A stretch of DNA of 64,000 bases from Chitinophagaceae bacterium (GTDB taxonomy: Bacteria > Bacteroidota > Bacteroidia > Chitinophagales > Chitinophagaceae): contig CANCAY010000004.1 in NCBI GenBank assembly GCA_947374225.1, positions 1-64,000 of the forward strand. Direction: 5' to 3'. Shown piece after piece: positions 62,881 through 64,000 of this stretch. The first letter of the stretch is position 1. Each line of letters starts with the position of its first letter. The notes under the pieces are model-generated. The model worked only from the letters and a program-made list of their open reading frames with translations, did no database searches and was not told where the DNA came from. The translations under genes were made by a program, and so were the position numbers.

Positions 62881-64000
62881 ATGATACTAAATAGAATTAA
62901 ATTATTTTTTGTCATACTCCTATTAGTATTAGGAACGGCACCTGTGTATAGTCAATCGGCTATTCAATTTCCTAACCAAACTTCTAAAAACTGGCAATGG
63001 AAGGACTTGGCAACAGACTCTATTCATGGAATTAGTTTAGCTAATGCGCAACATTTTTTAAGTTCATTACCTACCACTCCTACTCCAGTTATAATAGCAG
63101 TAATAGACGGTGGCATTGATACCAATCATACTTATATCAAACCTTTTTTATGGTCCAATGAAAAAGAGATTCCTAATAACAATATCGACGATGACCATAA
63201 TGGATATATAGACGATGTTCATGGATGGAACTTTTTAGGTGGGAAGGATGGTCAAAATATAAATAAACTACCTAGTGAAAAAGCAAGAGTATATCATGCA
63301 TATAAATCATTGTATGAAAATAAAGTCATTGATACTATTAGCTTAACTAAATCCGATAAAAAACAATATCAAAATTGGATAGCTGCTGCTAATCAAATTG
63401 ATTTTTCGGAAGAAGAAAGAGCCAACCTGCAATATGTTAGAATGAGCAGGAATATATTAAATAGAGTCACTACTACCCTTTATAAAGAAATTCTAGATAG
63501 TAATTTTAATGTTGAAAAACTAGAAGCCTATCAACCCTATGGACGTATTGGCTTGGAGGCTAAAATTGTTTATCTAAAAACAATAACTGTTTTAGGAGTA
63601 GACAAAGCAATGGGCGCAAAAGAAATCCTAGCTGATTTAAACGAATATGTGGAGTCTAAGGAAAAAATGGAGCAAGAAAAAGAACAAATTCCAGCACCCA
63701 TTCGATCACAAATTGTCAAGGACAATTATGATGATTTTTCCGATCGTTTTTATGGCAACAATGACATAATGGGGCCAAGTGCAAAGCATGGAACTCATGT
63801 TGCAGGATTAGCAAGCGACCAGTCTAATGTAATTCGTATAATGGGTATAAGAGCAGTTCCAGACGGCGATGAATATGACAAAGACATTGCTTTAGGAATT
63901 CGTTATGCGGTTGACAATGGAGCGAAAGTCATCAATATGAGTTTTGGGAAATCATTCTCCCCTCAGCAAGCTTGGGTAGACAGTGCCATTAGATATGCTG
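62881..64000 (+). CDS. Subtilisin-like serine peptidase (S8), 3' end beyond window
   Basis: Partial gene: 373 codons, cut by the right edge. It has a signal peptide (about 1-24, ending YSQ), then the catalytic Asp76 in IAVIDGGIDTNH and the catalytic His303 in KHGTHVAG. The Asp and His are ~227 residues apart, against ~32 in subtilisin, owing to a long, charged, helix-rich insertion (Lys/Glu-rich). A sheet strand ending VINMSFGKSF follows. The Ser is not in the window. Such enlarged S8 proteases occur in Bacteroidetes; probably exported. ATG start chosen for the signal peptide. Confidence 0.87.
   Translation, partial: MILNRIKLFFVILLLVLGTAPVYSQSAIQFPNQTSKNWQWKDLATDSIHGISLANAQHFLSSLPTTPTPVIIAVIDGGIDTNHTYIKPFLWSNEKEIPNNNIDDDHNGYIDDVHGWNFLGGKDGQNINKLPSEKARVYHAYKSLYENKVIDTISLTKSDKKQYQNWIAAANQIDFSEEERANLQYVRMSRNILNRVTTTLYKEILDSNFNVEKLEAYQPYGRIGLEAKIVYLKTITVLGVDKAMGAKEILADLNEYVESKEKMEQEKEQIPAPIRSQIVKDNYDDFSDRFYGNNDIMGPSAKHGTHVAGLASDQSNVIRIMGIRAVPDGDEYDKDIALGIRYAVDNGAKVINMSFGKSFSPQQAWVDSAIRYA

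Overview
This window looks like ordinary chromosomal core sequence from a low-GC member of the Bacteroidetes, most likely the Chitinophagaceae. That placement is inferred from gene content and was not tested by a search. Support comes from DUF3810, DUF4270, GSCFA and TrhO-type genes, a Gram-negative TonB-dependent receptor with a carboxypeptidase-like N-terminal domain, an oversized signal peptidase I, and promoters with the Bacteroidetes -7 box TAnnTTTG instead of an E. coli -10. I recognised no prophage, insertion sequence, CRISPR array, rRNA or tRNA.

Layout. 0.1-8.1 kb: phosphopantetheinyl transferase, dCTP deaminase, DUF3810, the yceD-rpmF-plsX cluster, a cysteine-synthase-family enzyme, class II aldolase, accD and smpB. 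8.1-16.1 kb: smc with a small membrane protein, an FtsE-like ATPase, purM and ribF divergent from one another, and holA. 16.2-17.1 kb: an unrecognised membrane-anchored coiled-coil protein. 17.2-27.8 kb: a carbohydrate-storage block, with glgA, glgC, a sugar MFS transporter, a secreted GH13 alpha-amylase and glgB tightly packed on the minus strand, and a divergent FHS-family sugar transporter plus ROK sugar kinase on the plus strand. The block can be read as uptake and phosphorylation of glucose, extracellular or periplasmic breakdown of alpha-glucans, and glycogen synthesis and branching. 28.0-32.3 kb: lipA, an OsmC-like gene, and a two-gene unit for exported surface proteins, one combining a glycine-rich region, a LamG domain and a fibrinogen-like domain. 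32.4-36.1 kb: maf, a UbiA prenyltransferase, a KdsC-like phosphatase, IscX, a 2Fe-2S ferredoxin, and a divergent alpha/beta hydrolase. 36.2-42.7 kb: topA, a 590-bp gene-free region full of inverted repeats, a lipid desaturase, a SirB1-like protein, csaA, an alkyltransferase and cdd. 42.7-50.5 kb: lepB, pdhB, a large TonB-dependent receptor, purC and trhO. 50.6-59.6 kb: a minus-strand run of hypothetical membrane protein, penicillin acylase, GSCFA, rlmB, NUDIX, metK, a DUF4270 lipoprotein and a truncated GT5-like protein. 59.8-64.0 kb: a YbhN-like membrane protein, rfaE2, an ALDH7-type dehydrogenase and the start of a subtilisin-like protease cut by the window edge.

The most unusual sequence is non-coding. 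The 3' flank of the ROK kinase gene carries a perfect 16-bp stem, a perfect 20-bp palindrome, a 23-bp tandem repeat and a terminator in succession. The region after topA contains nested inverted repeats that share 8-mers. Among proteins, the fibrinogen-like/glycine-rich surface protein, the GT5-like half-protein lacking its sugar-nucleotide motif, the ROK kinase lacking its cysteine motif, and the subtilase with a very long Asp-to-His insertion deserve attention. I did not find a clear new defence or mobile system.
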